A stretch of 54,835 bases of DNA, from assembly GCF_000003815.2 (NCBI RefSeq), contig NC_049984.1:6961189-7016023 (forward strand). The letters are read 5' to 3'. A program made the position numbers and the translations under genes. Source of the stretch: Branchiostoma floridae (taxonomy: Eukaryota > Chordata > Leptocardii > Amphioxiformes > Branchiostomatidae). How positions within the stretch are numbered: position 1 is the stretch's first letter; each line of letters opens with the position of its first letter. The notes beneath the pieces are model-generated. The model was not told the origin of the DNA, made no database searches, and saw only the letters and a program-made list of their open reading frames with translations. This document shows positions 1-12,300 of this stretch, one piece after another.

Positions 1-263
1 TACTAAGTTTGGTTACTTTTATTAATAGTTGAATAGATTTATTCAATACAAATCCATTTCTGTACTACGTTTGAGTATATTAGTTTGCGTATTTCGAAGT
101 GGAAGGAACATCTCGGTCATGCTATTGCCTCTGAACAACATTTTGTATCAATTCTTGATACGTTTGTCTTTCAAATCGTGCAAATTGCCAACATATTTGT
201 CTTATGATAATGGTTTTCAGGGTTCCTTACCTGTACCTAAACATAACGCACATTTTACAGCAT

Positions 264-459
264 TTACAGCAAGTCTTCTTCTGTATCAAAATCGTCCATC
301 ACCTGCAGAATAACTGGTTGATTCTGTGGAATAAAAATAAATAAATAAATAAACATATTTTAGTTTAGAGCCAATCAAATTGATATGGAACGCATGTTGA
401 TTTAATGGCAATAATCCAGAACGTGTCCATGTCTGTCCCGAGTTCTTTTAAAACGTTAA

Positions 460-498
<39 letters not shown>

Positions 499-2358
499 CT
501 ATATATCTATCTATCTCTCTCTAGACATAAATCTATCTGGATTGCTGTATGTAGTAGATGTACATACGTCCGTTGCTTTGCAGCCTTTCCGTAATTTGAA
601 AGCCGCCACCCCAGCGATGATAACGGCACATACCGCTGCTGCAACCACCAGGCCGATCATCTTCCCACTCAGGCCGCGTCTCGGCGTCTCGTCCGCTAGG
701 GAAGATGTCAGAATACTATTAAGTTACAGGACATCTACGAGTTTGTCAAGCACAATTATCGCCATTCCAAGGCTAAGGCTCCGCAGGATTTTACTATCTT
801 GTGCCTCCACTGCGAACTTTCTGAAGAAGAACACGTTTTGCCAATCAAAGCAGATCTTCCTTTCTCCCTCCATATTCAACCTCTCGGGAGGAAGTTACAT
901 GCTGAAATCTTTTTTCCTAGACGTACAACGTTATGGAACAAACTTGTTACCTCGTGTTTGTTTCCCTGATGAGTACAACCTTAAACTTTTGGTAAGTCTA
1001 TTTTTATGATAAAGTACGAAAATGAGCCTTTATGATAAAACGTCCGTTGTTTATTACAATACGTATCTTAGGCTAGGCATGTAATTATAACACGGTCTTT
1101 GATGTCTACGATCTATTAGATAGGAGTCATTGCGAAATTACCTCCATTGGTGAGAAAGACTGAAGGACTCCTATCTTGACCAGGTTCGGAGTGGTCAAAC
1201 CTGTAACCATAGCACGTGATGGGCTGTCCTAAGTCCTCGGGCACCACGTTGTGTATGGTGAGGTTACAGCACAGACTACCTACATAAAAAAAGTTTGCAT
1301 GCTGTAGACCAAAGATGGCTACGTGCAATGTTAATGATTAAATGGCAATAACACATTAACAACGTTAACGGCATACAAAAATGTACATGCAGTCAGGAAC
1401 CGTAATGGCCAACCTAAATCAACGCTCGTTCAAAGAGCAAGACCGCATGCAAGCGTTGGCTGGGTTATGTTGTGCGAATGCCAAGGCCGAGATTTTCGAA
1501 GGGTAGCACTAAAGTAGTTTCCAACAGGAAGAAGAGGAGAAAAGACCAGAGAGATGGACCGCAAGACCACAAAAAAAAAGAAACAATGGAAGTGCGGTGA
1601 TGATGAAAATAATGAAAGACTACCTGCCAATCCACTGCTGCACCGAACAGAGAACTTGGGTGGGGTGTCGACAGCACTTGTGTTGTTTGGACCTCTTTCA
1701 AAGATGAGTGAGACGNNNNNNNNNNNNNNNNNNNNNNNNNNNNNNNNNNNNNNNNNNNNNNNNNNNNNNNNNNNNNNNNNNNNNNNNNNNNNNNNNNNNN
1801 NNNNNNNNNNNNNNNAGTTAATGAAAGCTCTACTCTCCAGAGAGTATGGCTGCTTTAAGAATCCTTTAAGTATGCCCAAATCACCACCATTTGTGTAAGA
1901 TGATGTTATTCCAAGAGAAACGTGCATGTGTTAGAAATTGTGACACATTGGGCCGACTTGCAAATATGAAATCAGACATTTAATTGCTCACTAATACAAT
2001 CAGCAACGCAAATATCAATGCTCATTCCTACTACGGGCAAAACGGTCCTCATAGTGTTAGCCTGTATACGTGACTTGAACCTTGCTCGCAATGCACAGGT
2101 GGGAGGAGAAGTTCGTGATTGGCGCCCGTTATCTGCCAGCCGACTCCTTTAGCAACAACAACAAACAAACCAGGTTCTTATCTGAGGAAGTTAATGATAT
2201 CTTCCCTAAAGTTCTGCTTTGTTAGTGTCCCCTACCCCTGACACCTGTACAATATACACGAAACACCACCGTTGCCAACGCAACCAAAATCACTCACCTG
2301 AAACTGTGCCCAGCTCTCCAACTATGAAGGCGACGCAAAGGCATATAATCATATACAT
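264..2358 (-). CDS. Ig-domain type I membrane protein, copy 1 (one exon lost in gap)
   Basis: I do not recognise a named orthologue. Exons on the minus strand: signal peptide 2298-2358, [first Ig exon lies in the N gap], second Ig exon 1624-1715 (cut by the gap), third Ig exon 1142-1279, membrane exon 568-695, last exon 264-302. With the missing exon taken from copy 2, all phases agree (1,0,1,1,0) and the protein is 194 residues: signal peptide about 1-20, one V-type Ig domain about 21-139 (Cys43/44, Trp55, Cys116 after an ITC motif), membrane segment about 152-172, and a short tail ending EEDLL, a dileucine-like acidic end. It is likely a surface receptor or adhesion protein; the ligand is unknown. 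The base missing near 1710 relative to copy 2 shifts the frame and sits at the gap edge, so it is probably a sequencing error. Confidence 0.75.
463..524 (+). repeat. CT / CTAT microsatellite
   Basis: CT dinucleotides pass into CTAT and CTGT tetranucleotides. The tract lies in the last intron of the minus-strand Ig gene. Confidence 0.95.
1716..1815. other. Assembly gap (100 N)
   Basis: A run of exactly 100 N, a conventional unknown-length gap. By comparison with copy 2 the missing sequence is about 494 bp and contains the first Ig exon and the 5' part of the second. Confidence 1.
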
Positions 2359-3438
2359 AACAAAGAACACATTCACTAATTCTAATTTACATGTAAGTAC
2401 GACTGACTTCCGCGTTTATAATTACCCATGTGACCTTGCGCCAATGACCCACACCGCGACCTTGTCCTTTGACACGGATGTTGACAGAGAGTATGTACCC
2501 AGCGGGTGCCATTGTTTACATGGGCTAGTCTTTTGTTTAATAACGTAGTCTACCATTACCATCCTTACTGTGTAGAAGGCCTTACACACTTACAGGACAT
2601 AGTTACAAATACTTCATGCCCAGTGAATCACAACATATTGCGAAATCTATATGATATTGCTGTGCAATTTAAAATATGTCATTAACGTTACATTCTGTGC
2701 TTTGGTTTTAAATGGTTCTATAACCATTGTTTAAATCGGACTATTGATAACATTATTCCACGCCAGGTGTGTTCTATCGTCCAAATTATTATCATCTACC
2801 TGGCAGATAAGAATCTTACTTCATAAGAGGAGTGGGGATTTTTTTACGGATGAAGTTATTCAGACATTTACGATAAGGGTTACCTGGTAAAGCAGGTTGA
2901 GCAAGATTTGCAAAGTCGGGTCAAAGGTCGCGTGAAAGACTACTGCAACAGAAGAGTCAACAACATTGGAAGCAGTACATTCCGATTGTGTAGGTGTGTG
3001 TGTTTCCTTATTACTTTGTTACCGGCCTTATAGTAATGGTTATGATGTACTAGTTTTCCTCTCATCAGTCAAATACCTTCACATGAGTACCAAAGTTATA
3101 AATGCATGATAATGTTCGATAGTTCTCTTGAAACAACGTATATTTTGTATACATGTAACGTTATGCCCTTCTGTATATAGATAGTCACATCTGATGAATT
3201 GTACAGCAGACTTACTATAATATAAGGCTCGATATTTGTATAATGTTATGCACTTGGTGTGTCGAAATGCTATTCATGTGGGCGTTGTATTCAGGAAAAC
3301 AAACAGATAGGTCAAGCACAACATAGAATACAAACGTCCATAGGGAATTTTTTTGACTTGAGCTGAACCATTTAGACTTCATTATTTCATTCAGGTTGTC
3401 TGCAACTTTACGAATATTTTCATTTCTAGACTACAAGA

Positions 3439-4743
3439 ATGATCACAACTGTAATGTGTAAAATGCTGCTAACCAAGATCACTATCAGCGTACATTTCAT
3501 CTTGTTGCTGGTACTGCAGTGTTCAGGTGAGTGTTTTTCCTTACATTGTAGGTCGTACAATATTGATCATTGTATGTACATACATTGTATGTACATTTTG
3601 TTGCTAGTTACCGTGGATGGCTTATCTATTATTAATGTTTTTTTTTTTAATTTTTCAGCCTATGCTTTTGAATACGAAATACATATGTGCATGTAAATAT
3701 TTTGTTCTTTTCTCTTCCCATAACGTTACATTACTACAGCTCAGAACACGACATCGCCAAATTCAGTAACAAACTCTACTACGAGGGTTACTATGGTCAA
3801 TGCTACGCAACAGAGCACACGTAAGTGTCAACATAGCCAATCAACTGTCAGGGTTATCTATTTTCATTTTGCTAGGGCATCTGTGTTACTGTCTTTGTCA
3901 ATTTATCCTCATGAATTTTCACAACCCGAAATCAATTGTGCTTTCGTATGATGTCTCCATCAATACAGATGATACTACATACTATAAATTGTCTATCTTA
4001 TGATTAGTTATTATTGTCAGAATTTGCTTATTAATTAATAGATTTAATTATATGTCATTAGATTAACCTTGAGGAAGAGTTAATCTGTAACTGTATATAT
4101 ATATTTATGTTTCTAGATAGACGTAGTAGACATGAACTCCATGAAGACTAGCATTACATAATGAATATATGGCGTGTGCTGGTAATAGAGGTAAAAAAAA
4201 CCAGAAAGATAAGAAGATTTACAATATACTGACACATCATTTATATATTTATTTTGATTTCAGCTCGGTTCATTAATATCAATACTTCCATCAGTAACTG
4301 GGCGAAGGCTGGCATTGCTATCGGCCTGGCCCTTGGGGTTGTTCTGATCGCTGGGATCGTGGCTGGCAGCTGCCATTGTTGGTTAAGGAAGCAAAAAGGA
4401 AGCGTAAGTAATCATAACTTATGATTGTCTCTTTTAGTGGTATATCTTTTTTAATCTTCGTGGAACTGTATACGATATATGATATGCATTATCCTCAGTG
4501 ATGGTTGATTGGTACACCAGTAAGATAATTCTTGTGAAATGATTGGTACTTTAGTAAGATATTTCCTGTGATAGAATTAATTGTAAAAGAATGATGGAAA
4601 TGTCACAGTTGCTTCTCTCTATTCATTTAGCTCCTACATGTATGTAAATGTCAGAATAAGAATTGATCTGATCTCCCCTCCAGAACTTGGTACCCAGCAA
4701 AGACGAAGAAGAAGTAGAAGAAGAGGTTCGCATCGCTGAATGA
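3439..4743 (+). CDS. Small mucin-like single-pass membrane protein, copy 1
   Basis: Unrecognised gene with four exons: 3439-3526, 3740-3820, 4264-4403, 4684-4743. Phases 1,1,0 join exactly and give 122 residues. Residues 1-29 are a signal peptide; 30-70 form a short Ser/Thr/Asn-rich ectodomain with several N-x-S/T sites (NTT, NST, NAT, NTS); 72-92 are a Gly/Ala/Ile/Val-rich membrane helix followed by Cys-x-Cys-Trp; the cytoplasmic tail is 26 residues and strongly acidic (EEEVEEEV). There is no folded extracellular domain, so the protein resembles a stalk-only glycoprotein or a co-receptor. It is transcribed away from the Ig gene upstream. Ig-domain exons could have been missed only if they lie in intron 2 or 3, and I see none with matching phase. 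Confidence 0.75.
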
Positions 4744-4821
4744 TGATGTCAATAATTTACCTAAAAGTGGAGCTATAAGGCAGCTAATTGAATAACTACA
4801 TGTATATAAAACGACAATAGC

Positions 4822-5442
4822 NNNNNNNNNNNNNNNNNNNNNNNNNNNNNNNNNNNNNNNNNNNNNNNNNNNNNNNNNNNNNNNNNNNNNNNNNNNNNNN
4901 NNNNNNNNNNNNNNNNNNNNNNNNNNNNNNNNNNNNNNNNNNNNNNNNNNNNNNNNNNNNNNNNNNNNNNNNNNNNNNNNNNNNNNNNNNNNNNNNNNNN
5001 NNNNNNNNNNNNNNNNNNNNNNNNNNNNNNNNNNNNNNNNNNNNNNNNNNNNNNNNNNNNNNNNNNNNNNNNNNNNNNNNNNNNNNNNNNNNNNNNNNNN
5101 NNNNNNNNNNNNNNNNNNNNNNNNNNNNNNNNNNNNNNNNNNNNNNNNNNNNNNNNNNNNNNNNNNNNNNNNNNNNNNNNNNNNNNNNNNNNNNNNNNNN
5201 NNNNNNNNNNNNNNNNNNNNNNNNNNNNNNNNNNNNNNNNNNNNNNNNNNNNNNNNNNNNNNNNNNNNNNNNNNNNNNNNNNNNNNNNNNNNNNNNNNNN
5301 NNNNNNNNNNNNNNNNNNNNNNNNNNNNNNNNNNNNNNNNNNNNNNNNNNNNNNNNNNNNNNNNNNNNNNNNNNNNNNNNNNNNNNNNNNNNNNNNNNNN
5401 NNNNNNNNNNNNNNNNNNNNNNNNNNNNNNNNNNNNNNNNNN
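4822..5442. other. Assembly gap (621 N)
   Basis: A 621-N run separating the two copies of the direct repeat. It hides the 3' end of copy 1 and the membrane and tail exons expected for copy 2 of the Ig gene. Confidence 1.
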
Positions 5443-6988
5443 CCATAGCACGTGATGGGCTGTCCTAAGTCCTCGGGCACCACGTTGTGTATGGTGAGGT
5501 TACAGCACAGACTACCTACATAAAAAAAGTTTGCATGCTGTAGACCAAAGATGGCTACGTGCAATGTTAATGATTAAATGGCAATAACACATTAACAACG
5601 TTAACGGCATACAAAAATGTACATGCAGTCAGGAACCGTAATGGCCAACCTAAATCAACGCTCGTTCAAAGAGCAAGACCGCATGCAAGCGTTGGCTGGG
5701 TTATGTTGTGCGAATGCCAAGGCCGAGATTTTCGAAGGGTAGCACTAAAGTAGTTTCCAACAGGAAGAAGAGGAGAAAAGACCAGAGAGATGGACCGCAA
5801 GACCACAAAAAAAAAGAAACAATGGAAGTGCGGTGATGATGAAAATAATGAAAGACTACCTGCCAATCCACTGCTGCACCGAACAGAGAACTTGGGTGGG
5901 GTGTCGACAGCACTTGTGTTGTTTGGACCTCTTTCAAAGATGAGTTGAGACGACACCCCACCGAAGAAGGCTTGCCAGACAAAGGTGTGACCCTAAACGG
6001 GCAAAAGTTTTGAGACATCAATGCAAGTGTGTAAGTTTATATCTCTCGATTTTCATTACACATTGGAGTAAATGACTAAAAATTCCAGCCGTAAAGGTAA
6101 TCATGTTCATCATGACATAAACTTCATAGTCCTACATATCTACACTTTGATCATCTGCTCAAAGAAAATTGGCATTAGATCATGCATTAGAAGCCACCTT
6201 GAACATTGTTCGTTTGGTAATGAAGATGGGTGAATTTAAGCATAAGATCGAAGTATACATAAGAACTTACCTCCATCCCTAATAAACAGCAGTCCAGCAT
6301 TACATCATCATGTAACAGGGTGGTCTGGTTGGACGGTGCGACTGCATACTGAACAGCTAATGTTCGTATTATAAGAAATGAACATTTACTGCGTTAGATA
6401 GACCATACATAACTTTGTAAGAGAAACTGGTGTGTTGATGGTCAAGTTAATGAAAGCTCTAACTCTCCAGAGAGTATGGCTGCTTTAAGAATCCTTTAAG
6501 TATGCCCAAATCACCACCATTTGTGTAAGATGATGTTATTCCAAGAGAAACGTGCATGTGTTAGAAATTGTGACACATTGGGCCGACTTGCAAATATGAA
6601 ATCAGACATTTAATTGCTCACTAATACAATCAGCAACGCAAATATCAATGCTCATTCCTACTACGGGCAAAACGGTCCTCATAGTGTTAGCCTGTATACG
6701 TGACTTGAACCTTGCTCGCAATGCACAGGTGGGAGGAGAAGTTCGTGATTGGCGCCCGTTATCTGCCAGCCGACTCCTTTAGCAACAACAACAAACAAAC
6801 CAGGTTCTTATCTGAGGAAGTTAATGATATCTTCCCTAAAGTTCTGCTTTGTTAGTGTCCCCTACCCCTGACACCTGTACAATATACACGAAACACCACC
6901 GTTGCCAACGCAACCAAAATCACTCACCTGAAACTGTGCCCAGCTCTCCAACTATGAAGGCGACGCAAAGGCATATAATCATATACAT
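5443..6988 (-). CDS. Ig-domain type I membrane protein, copy 2 (5' part; rest in gap)
   Basis: This is the same gene as the one ending at 264. Here the signal-peptide exon (6928-6988), first Ig exon (6271-6356, acceptor TTAG), second Ig exon (5860-5992) and part of the third Ig exon (5443-5515) are readable; the membrane and tail exons would lie in the 621-bp N run. The start at 6988 gives a hydrophobic leader (MYMIICLCVAFIVGEL) ending in a phase-1 donor TTTCAG/GTGAGT. A second in-frame Met lies two codons on. The Ig exons supply the Cys-Cys pair of strand B, the FVWQ tryptophan and N-glycosylation sites (NQT, NNT, NLT). The start lies 1.08 kb from the divergent plus-strand gene at 8069. If the two copies are one locus, the full gene is the union of this entry and the one at 264-2358. 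Confidence 0.75.
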
Positions 6989-8068
6989 AACAAAGAACAC
7001 ATTCACTAATTCTAATTTACATGTAAGTACGACTGACTTCCGCGTTTATAATTACCCATGTGACCTTGCGCCAATGACCCACACCGCGACCTTGTCCTTT
7101 GACACGGATGTTGACAGAGAGTATGTACCCAGCGGGTGCCATTGTTTACATGGGCTAGTCTTTTGTTTAATAACGTAGTCTACCATTACCATCCTTACTG
7201 TGTAGAAGGCCTTACACACTTACAGGACATAGTTACAAATACTTCATGCCCAGTGAATCACAACATATTGCGAAATCTATATGATATTGCTGTGCAATTT
7301 AAAATATGTCATTAACGTTACATTCTGTGCTTTGGTTTTAAATGGTTCTATAACCATTGTTTAAATCGGACTATTGATAACATTATTCCACGCCAGGTGT
7401 GTTCTATCGTCCAAATTATTATCATCTACCTGGCAGATAAGAATCTTACTTCATAAGAGGAGTGGGGATTTTTTTACGGATGAAGTTATTCAGACATTTA
7501 CGATAAGGGTTACCTGGTAAAGCAGGTTGAGCAAGATTTGCAAAGTCGGGTCAAAGGTCGCGTGAAAGACTACTGCAACAGAAGAGTCAACAACATTGGA
7601 AGCAGTACATTCCGATTGTGTAGGTGTGTGTGTTTCCTTATTACTTTGTTACCGGCCTTATAGTAATGGTTATGATGTACTAGTTTTCCTCTCATCAGTC
7701 AAATACCTTCACATGAGTACCAAAGTTATAAATGCATGATAATGTTCGATAGTTCTCTTGAAACAACGTATATTTTGTATACATGTAACGTTATGCCCTT
7801 CTGTATATAGATAGTCACATCTGATGAATTGTACAGCAGACTTACTATAATATAAGGCTCGATATTTGTATAATGTTATGCACTTGGTGTGTCGAAATGC
7901 TATTCATGTGGGCGTTGTATTCAGGAAAACAAACAGATAGGTCAAGCACAACATAGAATACAAACGTCCATAGGGAATTTTTTTGACTTGAGCTGAACCA
8001 TTTAGACTTCATTATTTCATTCAGGTTGTCTGCAACTTTACGAATATTTTCATTTCTAGACTACAAGA
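6989..8068. other. Intergenic region between divergent genes
   Basis: About 1.1 kb between the starts of the Ig gene (minus) and the mucin-like gene (plus). No coding exon is visible. It may serve both genes as a shared regulatory region; no specific factor site is convincing. The same region occurs in copy 1 at 2359-3438. Confidence 0.5.
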
Positions 8069-9373
8069 ATGATCACAACTGTAATGTGTAAAATGCTGCT
8101 AACCAAGATCACTATCAGCGTACATTTCATCTTGTTGCTGGTACTGCAGTGTTCAGGTGAGTGTTTTTCCTTACATTGTAGGTCGTACAATATTGATCAT
8201 TGTATGTACATACATTGTATGTACATTTTGTTGCTAGTTACCGTGGATGGCTTATCTATTATTAATGTTTTTTTTTTTAATTTTTCAGCCTATGCTTTTG
8301 AATACGAAATACATATGTGCATGTAAATATTTTGTTCTTTTCTCTTCCCATAACGTTACATTACTACAGCTCAGAACACGACATCGCCAAATTCAGTAAC
8401 AAACTCTACTACGAGGGTTACTATGGTCAATGCTACGCAACAGAGCACACGTAAGTGTCAACATAGCCAATCAACTGTCAGGGTTATCTATTTTCATTTT
8501 GCTAGGGCATCTGTGTTACTGTCTTTGTCAATTTATCCTCATGAATTTTCACAACCCGAAATCAATTGTGCTTTCGTATGATGTCTCCATCAATACAGAT
8601 GATACTACATACTATAAATTGTCTATCTTATGATTAGTTATTATTGTCAGAATTTGCTTATTAATTAATAGATTTAATTATATGTCATTAGATTAACCTT
8701 GAGGAAGAGTTAATCTGTAACTGTATATATATATTTATGTTTCTAGATAGACGTAGTAGACATGAACTCCATGAAGACTAGCATTACATAATGAATATAT
8801 GGCGTGTGCTGGTAATAGAGGTAAAAAAAACCAGAAAGATAAGAAGATTTACAATATACTGACACATCATTTATATATTTATTTTGATTTCAGCTCGGTT
8901 CATTAATATCAATACTTCCATCAGTAACTGGGCGAAGGCTGGCATTGCTATCGGCCTGGCCCTTGGGGTTGTTCTGATCGCTGGGATCGTGGCTGGCAGC
9001 TGCCATTGTTGGTTAAGGAAGCAAAAAGGAAGCGTAAGTAATCATAACTTATGATTGTCTCTTTTAGTGGTATATCTTTTTTAATCTTCGTGGAACTGTA
9101 TACGATATATGATATGCATTATCCTCAGTGATGGTTGATTGGTACACCAGTAAGATAATTCTTGTGAAATGATTGGTACTTTAGTAAGATATTTCCTGTG
9201 ATAGAATTAATTGTAAAAGAATGATGGAAATGTCACAGTTGCTTCTCTCTATTCATTTAGCTCCTACATGTATGTAAATGTCAGAATAAGAATTGATCTG
9301 ATCTCCCCTCCAGAACTTGGTACCCAGCAAAGACGAAGAAGAAGTAGAAGAAGAGGTTCGCATCGCTGAATGA
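8069..9373 (+). CDS. Small mucin-like single-pass membrane protein, copy 2
   Basis: Exons 8069-8156, 8370-8450, 8894-9033 and 9314-9373 appear identical to those of copy 1, with every coordinate shifted by 4630. The product is the same 122-residue protein: leader, Ser/Thr/Asn-rich stalk, one membrane helix, acidic tail. No coding difference was seen by eye, and introns also look identical, which is unexpected for an old duplication. A TATAA string near 7848, about 220 bp before the ATG, could be a core promoter; this is a guess. Sequence downstream of 9451 is unique, so only this copy shows its true 3' neighbourhood. Confidence 0.75.
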
Positions 9374-9451
9374 TGATGTCAATAATTTACCTAAAAGTGG
9401 AGCTATAAGGCAGCTAATTGAATAACTACATGTATATAAAACGACAATAGC

Positions 9452-11995
9452 TGGTAGAGCTATCATAATTATCTATAACCCATTTCCCCCCAAAAAATTG
9501 TAATTATTGTCACTGATACGCGAACATGTCCAATACATTATACGTTATAAGTAATACCAACACTACGTACAGAATCATGTGTTGATATTATTACAATGCC
9601 TGGGCTGCTAACACTATCATGCAATGGCGTTTCAACGAACACAACAGTGTTGCAGTACCACATGTAGCCGTCAGAAGCCGTTGCATACACATACCTTGAG
9701 TACGATGCACAGAGTTTATAAACGCGATTATATGGCTTGGGTGCAATTGCAATAAACACGCATATGTTTACATGTACATGCATAGTCAGTGTTCGATAAC
9801 CCAGACAAGAAAAAACAGAATTTTGGACCACGGATATTTTTCGGGCTCTGAATAGAAAAATGTATAATGTTCAGACTGAACCTGCCTTAACAACAGTAAT
9901 TGCATATTTCACACAGATTGCATGCCCTACACGTTGCCACTAAATGTAGACTATACATAATACTTGCACTTTGCAACCCAAACTTGGAGTAAATAAATGG
10001 TCAGAAACCAGAAGTGTGTTGTTATTGCATCAGACGTACCTTGGACGCTAGGACGCTGCCCTAGTCGGGTCATGAACAGCGTCAAAACAAGACAGTTAAA
10101 CTGTATTGCAACCGTCAGTTAAAACACCTTACAGATTTGCTATGTATTAGGTACAACGACTTTGTTGACAAGTGTGTTTGTAATGTGGAATGTGCGGGTA
10201 ATGACCAACACAGTGGAGTCGTCCGTGTTTACATTTACCTGCGCCAGTGACCTTTTATACTAGCATTACGTCACCTGTAAGGGCGTACCAAATGGAGTGG
10301 GTGTGCGTGTAAGCTCGGACGAGTGTTGTTTCTGTCCGAATGAATAGTATTGTCATGTTGAAATTGCTTCAATGGATACGTGAGGTCAGAACTCAAAGAG
10401 ATATATAAATGAACTATCAGAAAGTTATAAGTATAGAACTTGGTACTTTCAGCATCCAACAGTATTTCCCCACCCTGTATCGTTGAATCGTCGACCAGTC
10501 TGTGTTTTGGTGCAAGTACGCAGAAGGATAACAAGACGTTTTATTCGTGTGAAGGCTGTATCAGTTCAAGACATTGTGAAACCTTAAGGTAGCATTTTTG
10601 AATGCTGTCACCAGGTGTTGTCCAGTAGGACGTCCTGGCAAGACAAGGGACGCTGTCTGGTACTGTACGGTCAGTGCACGGTTTTTAAACCGCACCTACA
10701 CGAACACTGCTTTGTGTTATAGGTGATCGCAGCCACAGCCTTGCAGGTCTATTCTGTGCCCACCACTGCAATGCAAATTGGTTTTTCAGACGGTATCATA
10801 TGACGGCTCACATTTCTTTTTGAGATCTCAAAACTAGCCACTACACTGCAATAGACTTTGCCCAGTCCACAAACGCACGTACTATTTTGCTATGATGTAA
10901 CATATGGCACTGTGGCTGTATGCTGAGTTACGAAAGCAGCCATTGTTATGGCGCGGCTATGAAAAATACCACACTTTTGTGAACAAAACAATCGCACAAA
11001 TGCCTTTGACGGAACCTATTTCCGTAGATAGCTCTCGGTACATCTGTACTTCCAAAGACTTCAGTAGCATACAGATAAAGTGTTGTCATAGAATTCTACC
11101 AACAGCAGGTGTAACCTCTCGTCTGATAAGGCTCACGAAAGTGAAAGTAAACAGAAATGATAGATAGCCCTTTGTGGCTCGAAAATGAAAGTAAATACGT
11201 GACACATAGATAAAGTCCCTTTGTCCGTTTATATTTCAACATAGTTTCATTTTCATTTCCCTAGTTGATAGTCTAGCTGGAGGTTCAAAACAGTTGTGTT
11301 TGAGACATTGGATGGGAAGTGCATGTAGCAACAATAACAACGAGAAAAGGGAACTCAATTTTGCCAAGAATTGTTTATGTCGTGAAACGCCCGATGTTGA
11401 AGGAGTAATATTTTCACTGCAAAACCGTCATCCAACGGTGAGAACTTTGATTTCGTCATATTCCCCAGGGTAGGTGAACCACCAATCTTACATTAGTTAA
11501 CTTCACACACATGGAGGAGGAGGAGAATGGTGAGAACGACAAAGAGGAGGAGGAAATCAGTTAAGTACATCAGAACCATGCAGAGGCCTTTCCACGATCC
11601 GGCGTCCACTGGCAAGGCGACCAAGATGAATATGAAAGCAACAATAATGTTTAATCTCAAGAGAGTGTGAGTGAGCTCTGCTTAGAGAAAATGTTATACA
11701 TTCATCATACATGTCAGAAGAACAACGTCAGATTTATACACAGTAAAACGATAGCTAGATATTACCAAGTTCTCATACTATAATATCTCTAATACATTTG
11801 TGATGCAAATGTTCATGATTATGCGACAACAAACACATACTATAGTACAGTATGGTGCAAATATCTAAGACAATAGTAGCTATCCTTTATGCTACACCCA
11901 CCTGTCAATGACATTTCACGTTCTCACGCTTTCAGAGCAAGGCCCAGGGAAGATGAAGTTAAACGTATAGTTACAAACGTCCATGTACTAACAAT
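9452..11995. other. Stretch without supported gene
   Basis: Unique sequence after the direct repeat. A minus-strand segment near 10420-10530 reads as an open frame with a STIQGGEILL phrase, loosely like the start of the V-like exon at 20497-20847, but I find no convincing splice sites. A short acidic frame at 11511-11564 is also unsupported. Nothing else is annotatable. Confidence 0.4.
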
Positions 11996-12005
11996 GTGGC
12001 GTCGA

Positions 12006-12245
12006 TTGCAATTGGCCGAGTGGCTATGCTAGCGAACGCGAGACCGAGAGTTCAAATGGTTCAATTCCTAGTAGATATCATGCCATTCAGAAACACACGA
12101 CTTTCCTTATTCCAGATTTCGGTTGGGGAGGCGAAATGCGGTGGGAGTAAGAGAGATGGGGTCCCCCTTCTAATACCACGCAGTGGATGGTGACCTACTG
12201 TCTGTACGGCCTTAAAAACTCAATATCTGACTTCTGCACTGAAAT
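12006..12245 (+). mobile_element. Probable tRNA-derived SINE
   Basis: The head looks like a tRNA: A box TGGCCGAGTGG at 12013-12023 and B box GGTTCAATTCC at 12058-12068, 55 bp from A-box start to B-box end, which is class I tRNA spacing. The acceptor stem does not pair as in a real tRNA, so this is a pol III-type SINE head, not a tRNA gene. The body runs to about 12245, just before the signal-peptide exon of the next gene. The 3' boundary is uncertain. Confidence 0.5.
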
Positions 12246-12300
12246 ATGTAACTAAAACTAATAATTTGTGTCTATCACAGGTGTGCCATGTTGCACAACG

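Larger units (their letters stand above)
1207..4821 (+). repeat. Long direct repeat, copy 1 (interrupted by 100-N gap)
   Basis: This block matches 5443-9451. The offset is 4236 before the 100-N gap and 4630 after it, so the gap stands for about 494 bp that are present in copy 2. The only differences I saw are single-base indels beside the gap (near 1710 and 1828), where read quality is usually poor. Confidence 0.9.
5443..9451 (+). repeat. Long direct repeat, copy 2
   Basis: Second copy of the block at 1207-4821, carrying the 5' half of the Ig gene and the whole mucin-like gene. It starts at the end of a 621-bp N run and continues into unique sequence after 9451. Identity in introns and intergenic DNA suggests either a very recent event or a duplicated assembly of one locus. 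Confidence 0.9.

Noticed and set aside
2219-2548. 109-residue plus-strand frame, repeated at 6849-7178
   Set aside because: It lies opposite the signal-peptide exon of the Ig gene and has no start context or family features; it is repeated only because the block is duplicated.
10041-10534. Minus-strand Ig-like exon with STIQGGEILL
   Set aside because: Similarity to the V-like receptor start is short and there are no matching splice sites or partner exons.
11511-11564. Acidic terminal exon MEEEENGENDKEEEEIS
   Set aside because: Resembles the acidic tail of the mucin-like gene, but no acceptor or upstream exon fits.
12006-12077. tRNA gene
   Set aside because: A and B boxes are well placed, but the acceptor and anticodon stems do not pair; a SINE head is the better reading.
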